Shown: piece by piece, positions 5,926-11,722 of the stretch
Layout: each line of letters begins with the position of its first letter
Position numbering within the stretch: the stretch's first letter is position 1
Assembly (NCBI GenBank): GCA_900543615.1
Contig: UQSC01000055.1
Coordinates: 1 to 11,722 of the forward strand
Origin: an uncultured Collinsella sp.
GTDB lineage: Bacteria; Actinomycetota; Coriobacteriia; Coriobacteriales; Coriobacteriaceae
Length of the DNA stretch: 11,722 bases
Reading direction: 5' to 3'
The notes under the pieces: generated by a model
Told to the model about the DNA's origin: nothing
Seen by the model: only the letters and a program-made list of their open reading frames with translations
Database searches by the model: none
Position numbers and translations under genes: made by a program

Positions 5926-7722
5926 GTGTCTGAACAGGAGTATTGCAACAGTGACGATACTTTTGGCGTACGGCTTGTCAACCATGTCGATGATGCGGTT
6001 TTGCCGGTCGGTGTGCATGATTTTGCCGATGCCATTGGTCGTTGCATGCTGGTTGACAAGACCATGTTTATTGCCGATGTGTTGGACTGCGACGCGTCCG
6101 TTGTGGTGTGCTGTCGACCCGAGGGTTTTGGCAAGAGCATGAACTTGTCGATGCTCAGGGCTTTTCTGGAGCGTCCGGCGGTCAGTCGCGCTGGTCAGCG
6201 TTTGTTTGCCGATGCTCAGATTTGGGATGCAGACGGCGGGCGCTATCGGGATGAGTACGCTTGCTATCCGGTGATATCGCTGGACTTTTCTGGCGCTGCG
6301 AGGCGTGGCGCCGCTATTGCCGACGTCGTGCGCGATGCTCTTTCGGGCGAGTGCGCTCGTCTGCTGGCGCTTTTGGAGGCTCCGGATTTAGCTCGAGACA
6401 AGGTGCGTCACATCGAACGCGTTGCGCGTGGCGCGGCGAGCGAGGATGAGGTCGCCTCGGTGCTTGGCGTGCTCATAGAGCTGCTGGAGATTGCCTGCGA
6501 TGAGCAGGTTGTATTGCTCGTTGATGGGTACGATGCGGCGTGGTCTCGCCGTGCGAGCGCGAGGGACGCTTCCGACGCCGATCCGGCAGAACTACTTGAC
6601 CGTGCGCTGTTTGACGCCATTGCCACTGCGCGCGATTCGTTGCGGCTGACGTGTCTGATGGGGGAGTGTTCTGGTCCCGCCGAAGCGGCGCTTTCTTCGC
6701 GCGGCTGCTCGTATTGTCTGACGACGCCGCTGTCGGCGTGGTGTGACCGTTGGTTCGGTTTTTCGGATGCCGAGGTCGAGGCTCTGTTGAATCATGCTGG
6801 GCGCGAGGAATACCTGGATGATGCGCGTGAATGGCTCGAGGGATATCGGTTTGGCAGGGCCTATTGCTCGAGTCCAGAGCGTGTGATCGGTTTTCTGGGC
6901 CGAGGCTGCACGGCGCCTGTGCGTGCCGATCTGTATGGATATGCCGATTGTCTGAGTAGGGTAGTTGCCGGGTGGAATCTCGACCGCCTTTCGGTCTTGT
7001 TTGATTTGCTCGAGGCCCATGGGTGCGCTGAGGTCCCGCTTTGTTTGGGCACTGCAGAGCCAGATGTCTCGCCTGACGATGGCATGTGGACAGCGCTGTA
7101 TCTGTCCGGTTTTCTCACGACGGATATGACTGAGGAGCCGGAGCATGGCGATCGCCTCCGTGCTTTGCGATTGCCCAATAACGAGCTTCGCCAGACCTTG
7201 CGTCTAGTGATTATTGAGTGGTTTGAGTGCGCTGCAGAAGACATTCGAGACGTCGATGCGTTTCGCGACGGGCTGTGCCATGGGAACGAGGATACCGTGA
7301 GGCGGGCGCTAAGCCGCATCTTAGGAGATGCGGGAATCGGTGCGACCGACCCAGATGCGCCACTGCCATATCATCTGCTCTTGCAGGGGCTCTGCTTTGG
7401 CTTGCCGGGCTATGCCAATCCTGCCTCGAGGCGAAAGTGTGGCGCGGGTCGCTGCGACATCCAGGTTTTTCCTACGGGCGCCGTGTTCGACATAGCCGAT
7501 ACGATCGGTATGCTCGATGAACGTCCGCTGATAACGATCAACATGATGTATGACCCCGGTGTGGATGCGCTGGGCCTGGAATTGCTGGCCGTGCAGGCGC
7601 TGCTCGACATAGAGCGCGACGGCATCGACGAAATCCGTGTGCCGCGCCCCGGCGTGGGTCGCATGCGCTGGGGGTTCGGTTTTGATGGGCAGCATGTGGC
7701 TACGGTGTGCCAGCTGCTTTAA
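5926..7722 (+). CDS. AAA-ATPase-like / PD-(D/E)XK family protein with degenerate active sites
   Basis: A 598-residue protein of the family with an N-terminal AAA-ATPase-like domain (DUF1703-associated) and C-terminal PD-(D/E)XK nuclease-like domain. Recognised landmarks in order: VDKTMFI (43-49), P-loop RPEGFGKSMNLSML (64-77), YPVISLDFSG (114-123), Walker B VVLLVDGYDA (195-204), GFSDAEVEALL (278-288), LEGYRFG (304-310), LYLSGFLTT (391-399), LPNNELRQTL (416-425) and GAGRCDIQVF (506-515). Two departures from the family: the usual L-x-DEYD Walker B is LVDGYD here (Gly201 for Glu), and after the GRxDI aspartate (Asp511) the expected E-x-K strand reads LITINMM (535-541) with neither Glu nor Lys. 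Length is normal and the frame is intact. The start is GTG with GGGAG 8 bases upstream. The family has no settled function, and the neighbours give no hint. It may bind ATP without efficient turnover and probably cannot cut DNA. Confidence 0.82.
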   Translation: MSEQEYCNSDDTFGVRLVNHVDDAVLPVGVHDFADAIGRCMLVDKTMFIADVLDCDASVVVCCRPEGFGKSMNLSMLRAFLERPAVSRAGQRLFADAQIWDADGGRYRDEYACYPVISLDFSGAARRGAAIADVVRDALSGECARLLALLEAPDLARDKVRHIERVARGAASEDEVASVLGVLIELLEIACDEQVVLLVDGYDAAWSRRASARDASDADPAELLDRALFDAIATARDSLRLTCLMGECSGPAEAALSSRGCSYCLTTPLSAWCDRWFGFSDAEVEALLNHAGREEYLDDAREWLEGYRFGRAYCSSPERVIGFLGRGCTAPVRADLYGYADCLSRVVAGWNLDRLSVLFDLLEAHGCAEVPLCLGTAEPDVSPDDGMWTALYLSGFLTTDMTEEPEHGDRLRALRLPNNELRQTLRLVIIEWFECAAEDIRDVDAFRDGLCHGNEDTVRRALSRILGDAGIGATDPDAPLPYHLLLQGLCFGLPGYANPASRRKCGAGRCDIQVFPTGAVFDIADTIGMLDERPLITINMMYDPGVDALGLELLAVQALLDIERDGIDEIRVPRPGVGRMRWGFGFDGQHVATVCQLL

Positions 7723-7746
7723 GCGCCGAGGTGTTTCCGGCTTCCG

Positions 7747-8766
7747 TTACTCGGTGTCCTTCATGGGCGGCATGGGCTTCCAGTTGGGATCCTTGACGAT
7801 CTTGCGGGCGTCCTTCATGCCTCGGCGCAGCGCCGGAATACCGGTCTTAAAGCACTTGTCAACGGCAGCCAGGCGAATGAACTCCTTGCAGAAGGTCGCG
7901 ACGTTGCCCAGACGGAACAGCGCGGGGTGATAGTCGCCGTAAATCTGCATGTAGCGGGCCAGATAACCGCGGTTGCGCATGATGTAGTAGCGGTTGGTGT
8001 CGCTCGTAGAGTTGAGCTGGCGCTTGCCGGCGATATCCCAGTTAGAGACAGCGCGGGCACGCTTGAGCACCACGTCGGCAACAACGGCGGCGGGGAAGTG
8101 CTGGCTGGCCACGTAGCCGTAGCAGGCATCGTCGCCGTAGATGAAGAATCGCGCATCCGGCAGGCCGATCTTGTCGACCACGCGGCGCGAGAACAGGCCG
8201 CCTTCAAAGCACAACTGGTTCATGGCGCGGTAGCCCTTGGGGCCCAGGTCCCACTTAGCGATGGGGTTGGGGATACCAAGCGAAAGGATGAGCTGGTACT
8301 GCCAAAAGAAGGCGCCGCCGTCAAAGTCCAGGCGCGAACCCTGGATGACATCGTAGCGGTCGGTCCACTTGGCAAGACGCTCGATGCCTTCGGGGATGAC
8401 GAGCACGTCGTCGTCCATCACCCAGAACCACTGGGCGCCCAGGTCGTAGGCGCATTTGGTGCCGGCGGAGAAGCCACCTGCACCGCCGCCGTTTTCGAGC
8501 TGTGGTGCGTAGATGACGCGGTCAGTGCCGCCCTTCGCGTCGGGCTGTTCGATGTCGGTGCCCCACAGGTTGGCCAGGCGCTCGTTGAATGCGGTGCACA
8601 TGGCCTCGGTCTCACGCGAATTCTCGTTATCGACGATCACGATGCGCCAGGGCGCTGCCGTAAGCTCGGTCATGGAGTCGAACAAGTTGGCCAGGAGTTC
8701 CTGGCGCTTGTACGTAACGACGACAATGGCGAGCTTATCGATGGGAGCGGGAAGGGTTGAAGGCAT
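7747..8766 (-). CDS. family 2 glycosyltransferase, GlfT-like (galactofuranosyl/rhamnosyl transferase type)
   Basis: A 339-residue GT-A fold enzyme. Visible: the N-terminal strand KLAIVVVTYKR (11-21), IVIVDNEN (42-49), ENGGGAGGFSAG (91-102), the metal/nucleotide-sugar motif WVMDDDV (115-121) with Asp118-120, and FIYGDDACYGY (208-218) carrying likely catalytic-base acids. The ENGGGAGG plus DDD combination and the C-terminal TNRYYIMRNRGY are typical of GlfT1/GlfT2-type galactofuranosyltransferases and rhamnosyltransferases, acting at the inner membrane face on lipid-linked glycans; the sugar cannot be read from sequence. I chose the ATG at 8766 (AGGA about 11 bases upstream) because family homology begins there. 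An upstream in-frame ATG (8901) adds 45 residues with no GT character. It faces the AAA-ATPase-like gene with only 24 bases between stops and diverges from the next glycosyltransferases. Confidence 0.88.
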   Translation of the reverse strand: MPSTLPAPIDKLAIVVVTYKRQELLANLFDSMTELTAAPWRIVIVDNENSRETEAMCTAFNERLANLWGTDIEQPDAKGGTDRVIYAPQLENGGGAGGFSAGTKCAYDLGAQWFWVMDDDVLVIPEGIERLAKWTDRYDVIQGSRLDFDGGAFFWQYQLILSLGIPNPIAKWDLGPKGYRAMNQLCFEGGLFSRRVVDKIGLPDARFFIYGDDACYGYVASQHFPAAVVADVVLKRARAVSNWDIAGKRQLNSTSDTNRYYIMRNRGYLARYMQIYGDYHPALFRLGNVATFCKEFIRLAAVDKCFKTGIPALRRGMKDARKIVKDPNWKPMPPMKDTE

Positions 8767-8831
8767 GGGGCAATATATCCTTTCACGCGCGGCGGGTGAG
8801 TGCAGCGCGGAAGCTATCGAATACGTCCTTG

Positions 8832-8847
8832 GGACTGTCCTATTGTA
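8832..8847 (-). promoter_or_regulatory. candidate promoter element and dyad for the leftward glycosyltransferase
   Basis: Leftward, TACAAT (8847-8842) is a five-of-six -10 box. Immediately downstream, where transcription would begin, is the dyad GGAC-A-GTCC (8840-8832). The leader would be about 70 bases. The dyad shares the GGGAC/GTCCC core with the elements near rrf2. There is no good -35. The remaining 8767-9022 interval holds only this and the rightward promoter. Confidence 0.3.
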
Positions 8848-8983
8848 AAGGCTCGGCGCACCTTGGCGGCAAGCTTTGAATAAAACGCAGGAACCTGCCA
8901 TGGGCCCGCCGCATGACGTGGGGCCGCTTTGCCCGCAAGAGGCTCCATAGATTATATAAACGCCCGCTGGCGCGCTGACCCTT

Positions 8984-8992
8984 TGATACCAT
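8984..8992 (+). promoter_or_regulatory. candidate extended -10 promoter of the first rightward glycosyltransferase
   Basis: TG-a-TACCAT (8984-8992) is an extended -10 ending 30 bases before the TTG start. The same arrangement, TGn plus a -10-like hexamer, then 30-34 bases, a strong Shine-Dalgarno and a TTG start, occurs upstream of the paralogue at 11248. That shared layout is the main support. A TATATA stretch at 8953-8958 is an alternative. Confidence 0.4.
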
Positions 8993-9022
8993 GAAACGAC
9001 AGGTATTTCCTAAGGAGCACAT

Positions 9023-10126
9023 TTGTCTACTAACGCCTCTGGCAGCCCTGTTCTGTCGCTGCTTATTCCCATTTACAATGTTCAGCGCTACCTGCGCGAG
9101 TGCCTCGATTCCGCCCTGGCGCAGACGCTCAAGGATATTGAGATCATCTGCATTAACGACGGGTCGACCGACAACTCGCCGGCGATAATCCGCGAGTATA
9201 TGGAGCGCGATGGGCGCGTCAAGATGATCGACAAGGCCAACAGCGGCTACGGCGACTCGATGAACCACGGTCTGGAGATGGCGCGTGGCAAGTACGTTGG
9301 TATCTTGGAGTCCGATGACTTTATGGCGCCCGACGCACTCGAAAAGCTTGTCTCGGCCGCCGATAGCAATAATGCCGACTTTGCGAAGGCGAACTTTGAT
9401 TTCTACTGGTCCAAGCCTGAGGAGCGCCGCTCGCTGCACGAGATGTTTAAGCCCAAGGACTGCGGCAAGCCGGTTCACCCGAGCGATACGACGCAGTTCT
9501 TTAAGCAAAAGCCGTCGATTTGGTCGGCCGTGTACCGTCGCGATTTTCTTGAGCGCAACGGCATTACGTTCCTGCCGACTCCGGGGGCATCCTTTCAGGA
9601 CACGTCATTCGCCTTTAAGGTGATCGCGTGCGCCGATAAGGCTGTTTACCTGCATGATGCTGTTTTGTCGTATCGACAGGACAACGAGAATTCCTCGGTC
9701 AATTCTTCGGCTAAGGTCTTTTGCGTCAATACCGAGTATGCCGAGATTGAGCGTTGGATTCGAGAGGATTATGCCCGCGACCACGCAAGCGTCGATGTCG
9801 CGCGCATGCTCAAGTTCAATCAGCTCATTAAGTACGATTCATACATGTGGAACTACGCGCGCCTGGCGCCTAAGTTCTATAAGGAGTTCCTGGTGCAGAT
9901 GGCCAAGGAATTTCAGGCGGCCTTGGACGCCGGGGACTTTTCGCTTGACGACCTCAAGCCGTGGAAGCGCGCAAATCTCGCTGTCATCCTCAAAGATCCT
10001 GAGGGCTGGGTTGACGAGCACCCGAGTTTTGCGACGGATGGTGCCTTGGGGCGTGCTAAGTATTACGCCTCGGTTGGAGGCCCAGGCGTGGTTGCTGCCT
10101 TCCTCATCGAATCGCTGAGGGGGTAG
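9023..10126 (+). CDS. family 2 glycosyltransferase (copy A of a duplicated pair)
   Basis: A 367-residue GT-A enzyme. LSLLIPIYNVQRYL (11-24), INDGSTDNS (44-52), the donor region KANSGYGDSMNHG (71-83) and the acidic ESDDF (96-100, the DxD-equivalent) identify the family; FQDTSF (191-196) may supply the catalytic base Asp193. The C-terminal half (about 225-367) is helical and unassigned. Such enzymes transfer sugars from nucleotide donors in capsule, teichoic or other surface glycan synthesis; donor and acceptor are unknown. The start is TTG: AAGGAG lies 5 bases upstream, no better start exists nearby, and the paralogue downstream uses the same TTG arrangement. It is followed after only 6 bases by a second glycosyltransferase, so they form an operon. 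Confidence 0.9.
   Translation: MSTNASGSPVLSLLIPIYNVQRYLRECLDSALAQTLKDIEIICINDGSTDNSPAIIREYMERDGRVKMIDKANSGYGDSMNHGLEMARGKYVGILESDDFMAPDALEKLVSAADSNNADFAKANFDFYWSKPEERRSLHEMFKPKDCGKPVHPSDTTQFFKQKPSIWSAVYRRDFLERNGITFLPTPGASFQDTSFAFKVIACADKAVYLHDAVLSYRQDNENSSVNSSAKVFCVNTEYAEIERWIREDYARDHASVDVARMLKFNQLIKYDSYMWNYARLAPKFYKEFLVQMAKEFQAALDAGDFSLDDLKPWKRANLAVILKDPEGWVDEHPSFATDGALGRAKYYASVGGPGVVAAFLIESLRG
9053..9327 (+). repeat. direct repeat, copy 1 (duplicated glycosyltransferase N-terminus)
   Basis: It aligns without gaps to 11272-11546 (constant offset 2219 bases). Identical blocks include the 30 bases at 9086-9115 and 11305-11334. Similarity falls off sharply past about 9327. Confidence 0.9.
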
Positions 10127-10132
10127 GTCGGC

Positions 10133-11173
10133 ATGGGAGAGGCCTCGTGTCCTAAAGCTACCATTGTCGTCCCCGTTTACAACTCTGCGCGCTCCATTCA
10201 GCGATGCCTCGATTCGCTGTTGGCCCAGTCCGAGCGCTCGATTCAGGTTGTCTGCGTCAACGACGGTTCGACTGATGATTCGTTGAACGTGTTGCGCCAG
10301 ATCGCGCAGGCCGACGATCGTGTACTGGTGATTGACCAGGAAAACGCGGGCGTCTCGTGCGCTCGAAATGCCGGTATCGATGCTGCCGAGGGCGAGACCG
10401 TCTTTTTTGTGGACGCCGACGATTACATCGATGCCCAGACGGTCGAGCGCGTGCTGCATGCCATGGAGTCTGCGGATGCCGAGGCCGCCGTTTTTGGCGG
10501 CGTCTGTGAACCTGCCGATGCTGCCCCCAAACGCGTCCAGCAACTCATGAGCCCCAAAGCTGGCACCTTCGGCGCCCGTGATCCCCAACTGCTGTTCCAT
10601 TCGAATGCGCAGCCCTATGCCTGCCGTGCGGCTTTTTCGCGCGAGCTGCTCAATCGCGAAGGCATTCGCTTCGCCCCCGGTCTGGCTTTGGGCGAGGACG
10701 TCGTCTTCCAATTTGCGGCTTATGCGCTTGCCCACAAGACCGTCGTCATGCCGGACAAGTTCTACCACTACGTGATGGAGAGCGAATCGGCGACGCACGA
10801 GTTCAACAGTGTCGAGGCTCGCGCCAAAAAGCTCGATGCCCATATGAGAATGCTCGAGGAGATCTTGGAGGACTGGGCGGGCTACGGTCTTATGGACCTG
10901 TGTCCCGGCGAGCTGATCACCTGGTTCCTGGACCTTATCGTGTTTGATTTGGCGCGCTTGGATTCCGATGACTTCCATCGCGTGACGGCTCGCGTCAACA
11001 TGGACCTCACGACGTTTTTGGGAACGGAGTGGGCGGATATGCCTGCTAAGGGCGCCGTTCGCCGTGTTGCCCACAAGCTCGTTGCGGCGACCTCGGGCGT
11101 TTCGATGGCAGATGCCACGCTGTTCTATCTTTCGACTCGCGGTCTCAAAGCCTGCCTGGAGCGCTTTGTATAA
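10133..11173 (+). CDS. family 2 glycosyltransferase
   Basis: A 346-residue GT-A enzyme with textbook family 2 motifs: IVVPVYNSARSIQRCLDSLL (11-30), VNDGSTDDS (42-50), ENAGVSCARNAGI (70-82), the metal-binding FVDADDYI (92-99), and LGEDVVF (186-192) with Glu188-Asp189 as likely catalytic base. It is of the WfgS/capsular-polysaccharide GT type by general motif layout; donor and acceptor cannot be read. The ATG at 10133 follows GAGGGGG (10118-10123) by 9 bases, and that site overlaps the end of the preceding gene, implying coupled translation. It is only distantly related to its two neighbours: it lacks their NSGYGDSMN segment, so it sits between the two duplicates rather than being one of them. 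No terminator is visible downstream. Confidence 0.92.
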   Translation: MGEASCPKATIVVPVYNSARSIQRCLDSLLAQSERSIQVVCVNDGSTDDSLNVLRQIAQADDRVLVIDQENAGVSCARNAGIDAAEGETVFFVDADDYIDAQTVERVLHAMESADAEAAVFGGVCEPADAAPKRVQQLMSPKAGTFGARDPQLLFHSNAQPYACRAAFSRELLNREGIRFAPGLALGEDVVFQFAAYALAHKTVVMPDKFYHYVMESESATHEFNSVEARAKKLDAHMRMLEEILEDWAGYGLMDLCPGELITWFLDLIVFDLARLDSDDFHRVTARVNMDLTTFLGTEWADMPAKGAVRRVAHKLVAATSGVSMADATLFYLSTRGLKACLERFV

Positions 11174-11204
11174 TTCCAAGCGCTGCCGCCCGCCGCAACC
11201 CGGC

Positions 11205-11213
11205 TGCTAAAAT
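11205..11213 (+). promoter_or_regulatory. candidate extended -10 promoter of the last glycosyltransferase
   Basis: TG-c-TAAAAT (11205-11213) is an extended -10 with five of six consensus bases, ending 34 bases before the TTG start. No -35 box is evident, as is usual for extended -10 promoters. It sits in the 74-base gap after the preceding stop codon, so the last gene may have its own transcript. Confidence 0.42.
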
Positions 11214-11247
11214 AACCCTGTTACACGCTATTCAACAGGAGGTTCTC

Positions 11248-11689
11248 TTGCAGAACTCTGATACCCCTAAAGTTTCGCTGCTTGTTCCCATTTGCAATGT
11301 CGAACGCTACCTGCGCGAGTGCCTCGATTCCGCCGTGGCGCAGACGCTCAAGGACATCGAGATCATCTGCATCAACGATGGTTCCACCGATAGCTCGCCG
11401 GATATTATTCGCGAGTACATGGAGCGCGACTCCCGTGTCAAGATGATCGACAAAGCCAACAGCGGCTACGGCGACTCGATGAACCGCGGCTTGGAGATGG
11501 CGCGCGGTGAGTACGTGGGCATCCTTGAGTCTGACGACTTTATGTTTGAGGACTCGCTTCAAAAACTGGTTGCCAAGGCCGACGCCGAGCATGCCGATGT
11601 CGTTAAGGGCGACTTTTACCTGTACTGGTCTGTGCCCAGCGAGCGCCGCGAGCTGTTTGGAATTATCGACGAGCATATGACGGGTGCCG
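11248..11689 (+). CDS. family 2 glycosyltransferase (copy B, C-terminus cut by contig end)
   Basis: An open frame of 147 genuine codons that runs off the biological sequence at 11689; the residues after it (ending SYTHLRAHE) are adapter. It starts at TTG with AGGAGG 5 bases upstream. The product has SLLVPICNVERYL (10-22), INDGSTDSS, KANSGYGDSMNRG and ESDDFM. Over 91 aligned residues it differs from the gene at 9023 at only 10 positions by my count, and the DNA is also very similar, so this is a tandem duplicate. One oddity is Cys in place of Tyr in the otherwise conserved P-I-Y-N segment near the nucleotide site. After about residue 100 the copies diverge, suggesting conserved donor binding with a changed acceptor region. 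Confidence 0.9.
11272..11546 (+). repeat. direct repeat, copy 2 (duplicated glycosyltransferase N-terminus)
   Basis: This is the partner of 9053-9327. Differences are mostly third-position changes, so the copies have been separate for some time and are not an assembly echo. Confidence 0.9.
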
Positions 11690-11722
11690 CTGTCTCTTAT
11701 ACACATCTCCGAGCCCACGAGA
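11690..11722 (+). other. Illumina Nextera P7-side adapter (artefact)
   Basis: CTGTCTCTTATACACATCT (11690-11708) is the reverse-complement Tn5 mosaic end, followed by CCGAGCCCACGAGA (11709-11722), the read 2 adapter lacking its last base. It is library sequence, not genome. It creates the adapter peptides VSYTHLRAHE (plus) and MGSEMCIRDS (minus) and truncates the last glycosyltransferase. Confidence 0.98.

Noticed and set aside
7726..7754. CCGAG/CTCGG inverted arms between the convergent genes, a possible bidirectional terminator
   Set aside because: The arms are only 5 bases with a 19-base loop, part lies inside the leftward gene's coding region, and there is no T run on either strand.
9839..11179. 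446-codon open frame on the minus strand opposite two glycosyltransferases
   Set aside because: It is antisense to two genes with unmistakable family 2 motifs and crosses their boundary. Its composition follows from GC-biased third positions in the real genes, and it has no recognisable domain.
9053..11546. Duplicated glycosyltransferase sequence as an assembly echo
   Set aside because: The copies differ at many third positions and at about 10 amino acids, and the sequences between and after them are distinct, so they are two real genes.
1..11722. CRISPR arrays, tRNA or rRNA genes, insertion sequences, integrases
   Set aside because: I saw no regularly spaced repeats, tRNA cloverleaf, rRNA stretch, transposase or integrase motif. 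The Tn5 mosaic ends are from library preparation, not a natural transposon.

Overview
The window is one whole assembled contig or long read. It is bounded on both sides by leftover Illumina Nextera (Tn5) adapter, so the biological sequence is 51-11689. Coding regions are GC-rich with strong Shine-Dalgarno sites and several GTG/TTG starts. A sufC-sufB-sufD order, divergent from an IscR-like Rrf2 regulator, sits beside an LPXTG-type surface protein and a family 2 glycosyltransferase cluster. This suggests a gut actinobacterium of the Coriobacteriia, with Collinsella the best guess. That assignment is inference from gene content and style, not a database match.

Layout. 51-2459 (minus strand): sufC, sufB and the first 61 codons of sufD, the Fe-S cluster scaffold operon, cut by the left adapter. 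2460-2681: a divergent regulatory region with two separate dyads, one over the likely suf promoter and one over the likely rrf2 promoter. 2682-3816 (plus): the Rrf2/IscR-like regulator, followed 9 bases later by an MNT nucleotidyltransferase / HEPN toxin-antitoxin pair that overlaps by 14 bases and is much more AT-rich than its neighbours. 3944-5722 (plus): a secreted protein with a lysozyme/Rpf-like N-terminal domain, a long Ser/Asp/Gly/Thr-rich stalk and an MPKTG sorting signal, closed by a clear hairpin terminator. 5926-7722 (plus): a full-length member of the AAA-ATPase-like / PD-(D/E)XK family in which the usual Walker B glutamate and the nuclease ExK appear to be lost. 7747-8766 (minus): a GlfT-like family 2 glycosyltransferase. 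9023-11689 (plus): three family 2 glycosyltransferases, the last cut by the right adapter and clearly a duplicate of the first.

How the parts relate. The Rrf2 protein probably senses Fe-S status and controls sufCBD and itself through the intergenic dyads. The MNT/HEPN pair looks like a transferred toxin-antitoxin module that landed directly behind it. The surface protein and the glycosyltransferases belong to cell-envelope biology (wall remodelling, polysaccharide or glycoconjugate synthesis). The AAA-ATPase-like gene has no evident link to either side.

No completely new system is demonstrable. The best leads are the degenerate ATPase/nuclease, the regulatory dyads at suf/rrf2, and the TA module coupled to a redox regulator.
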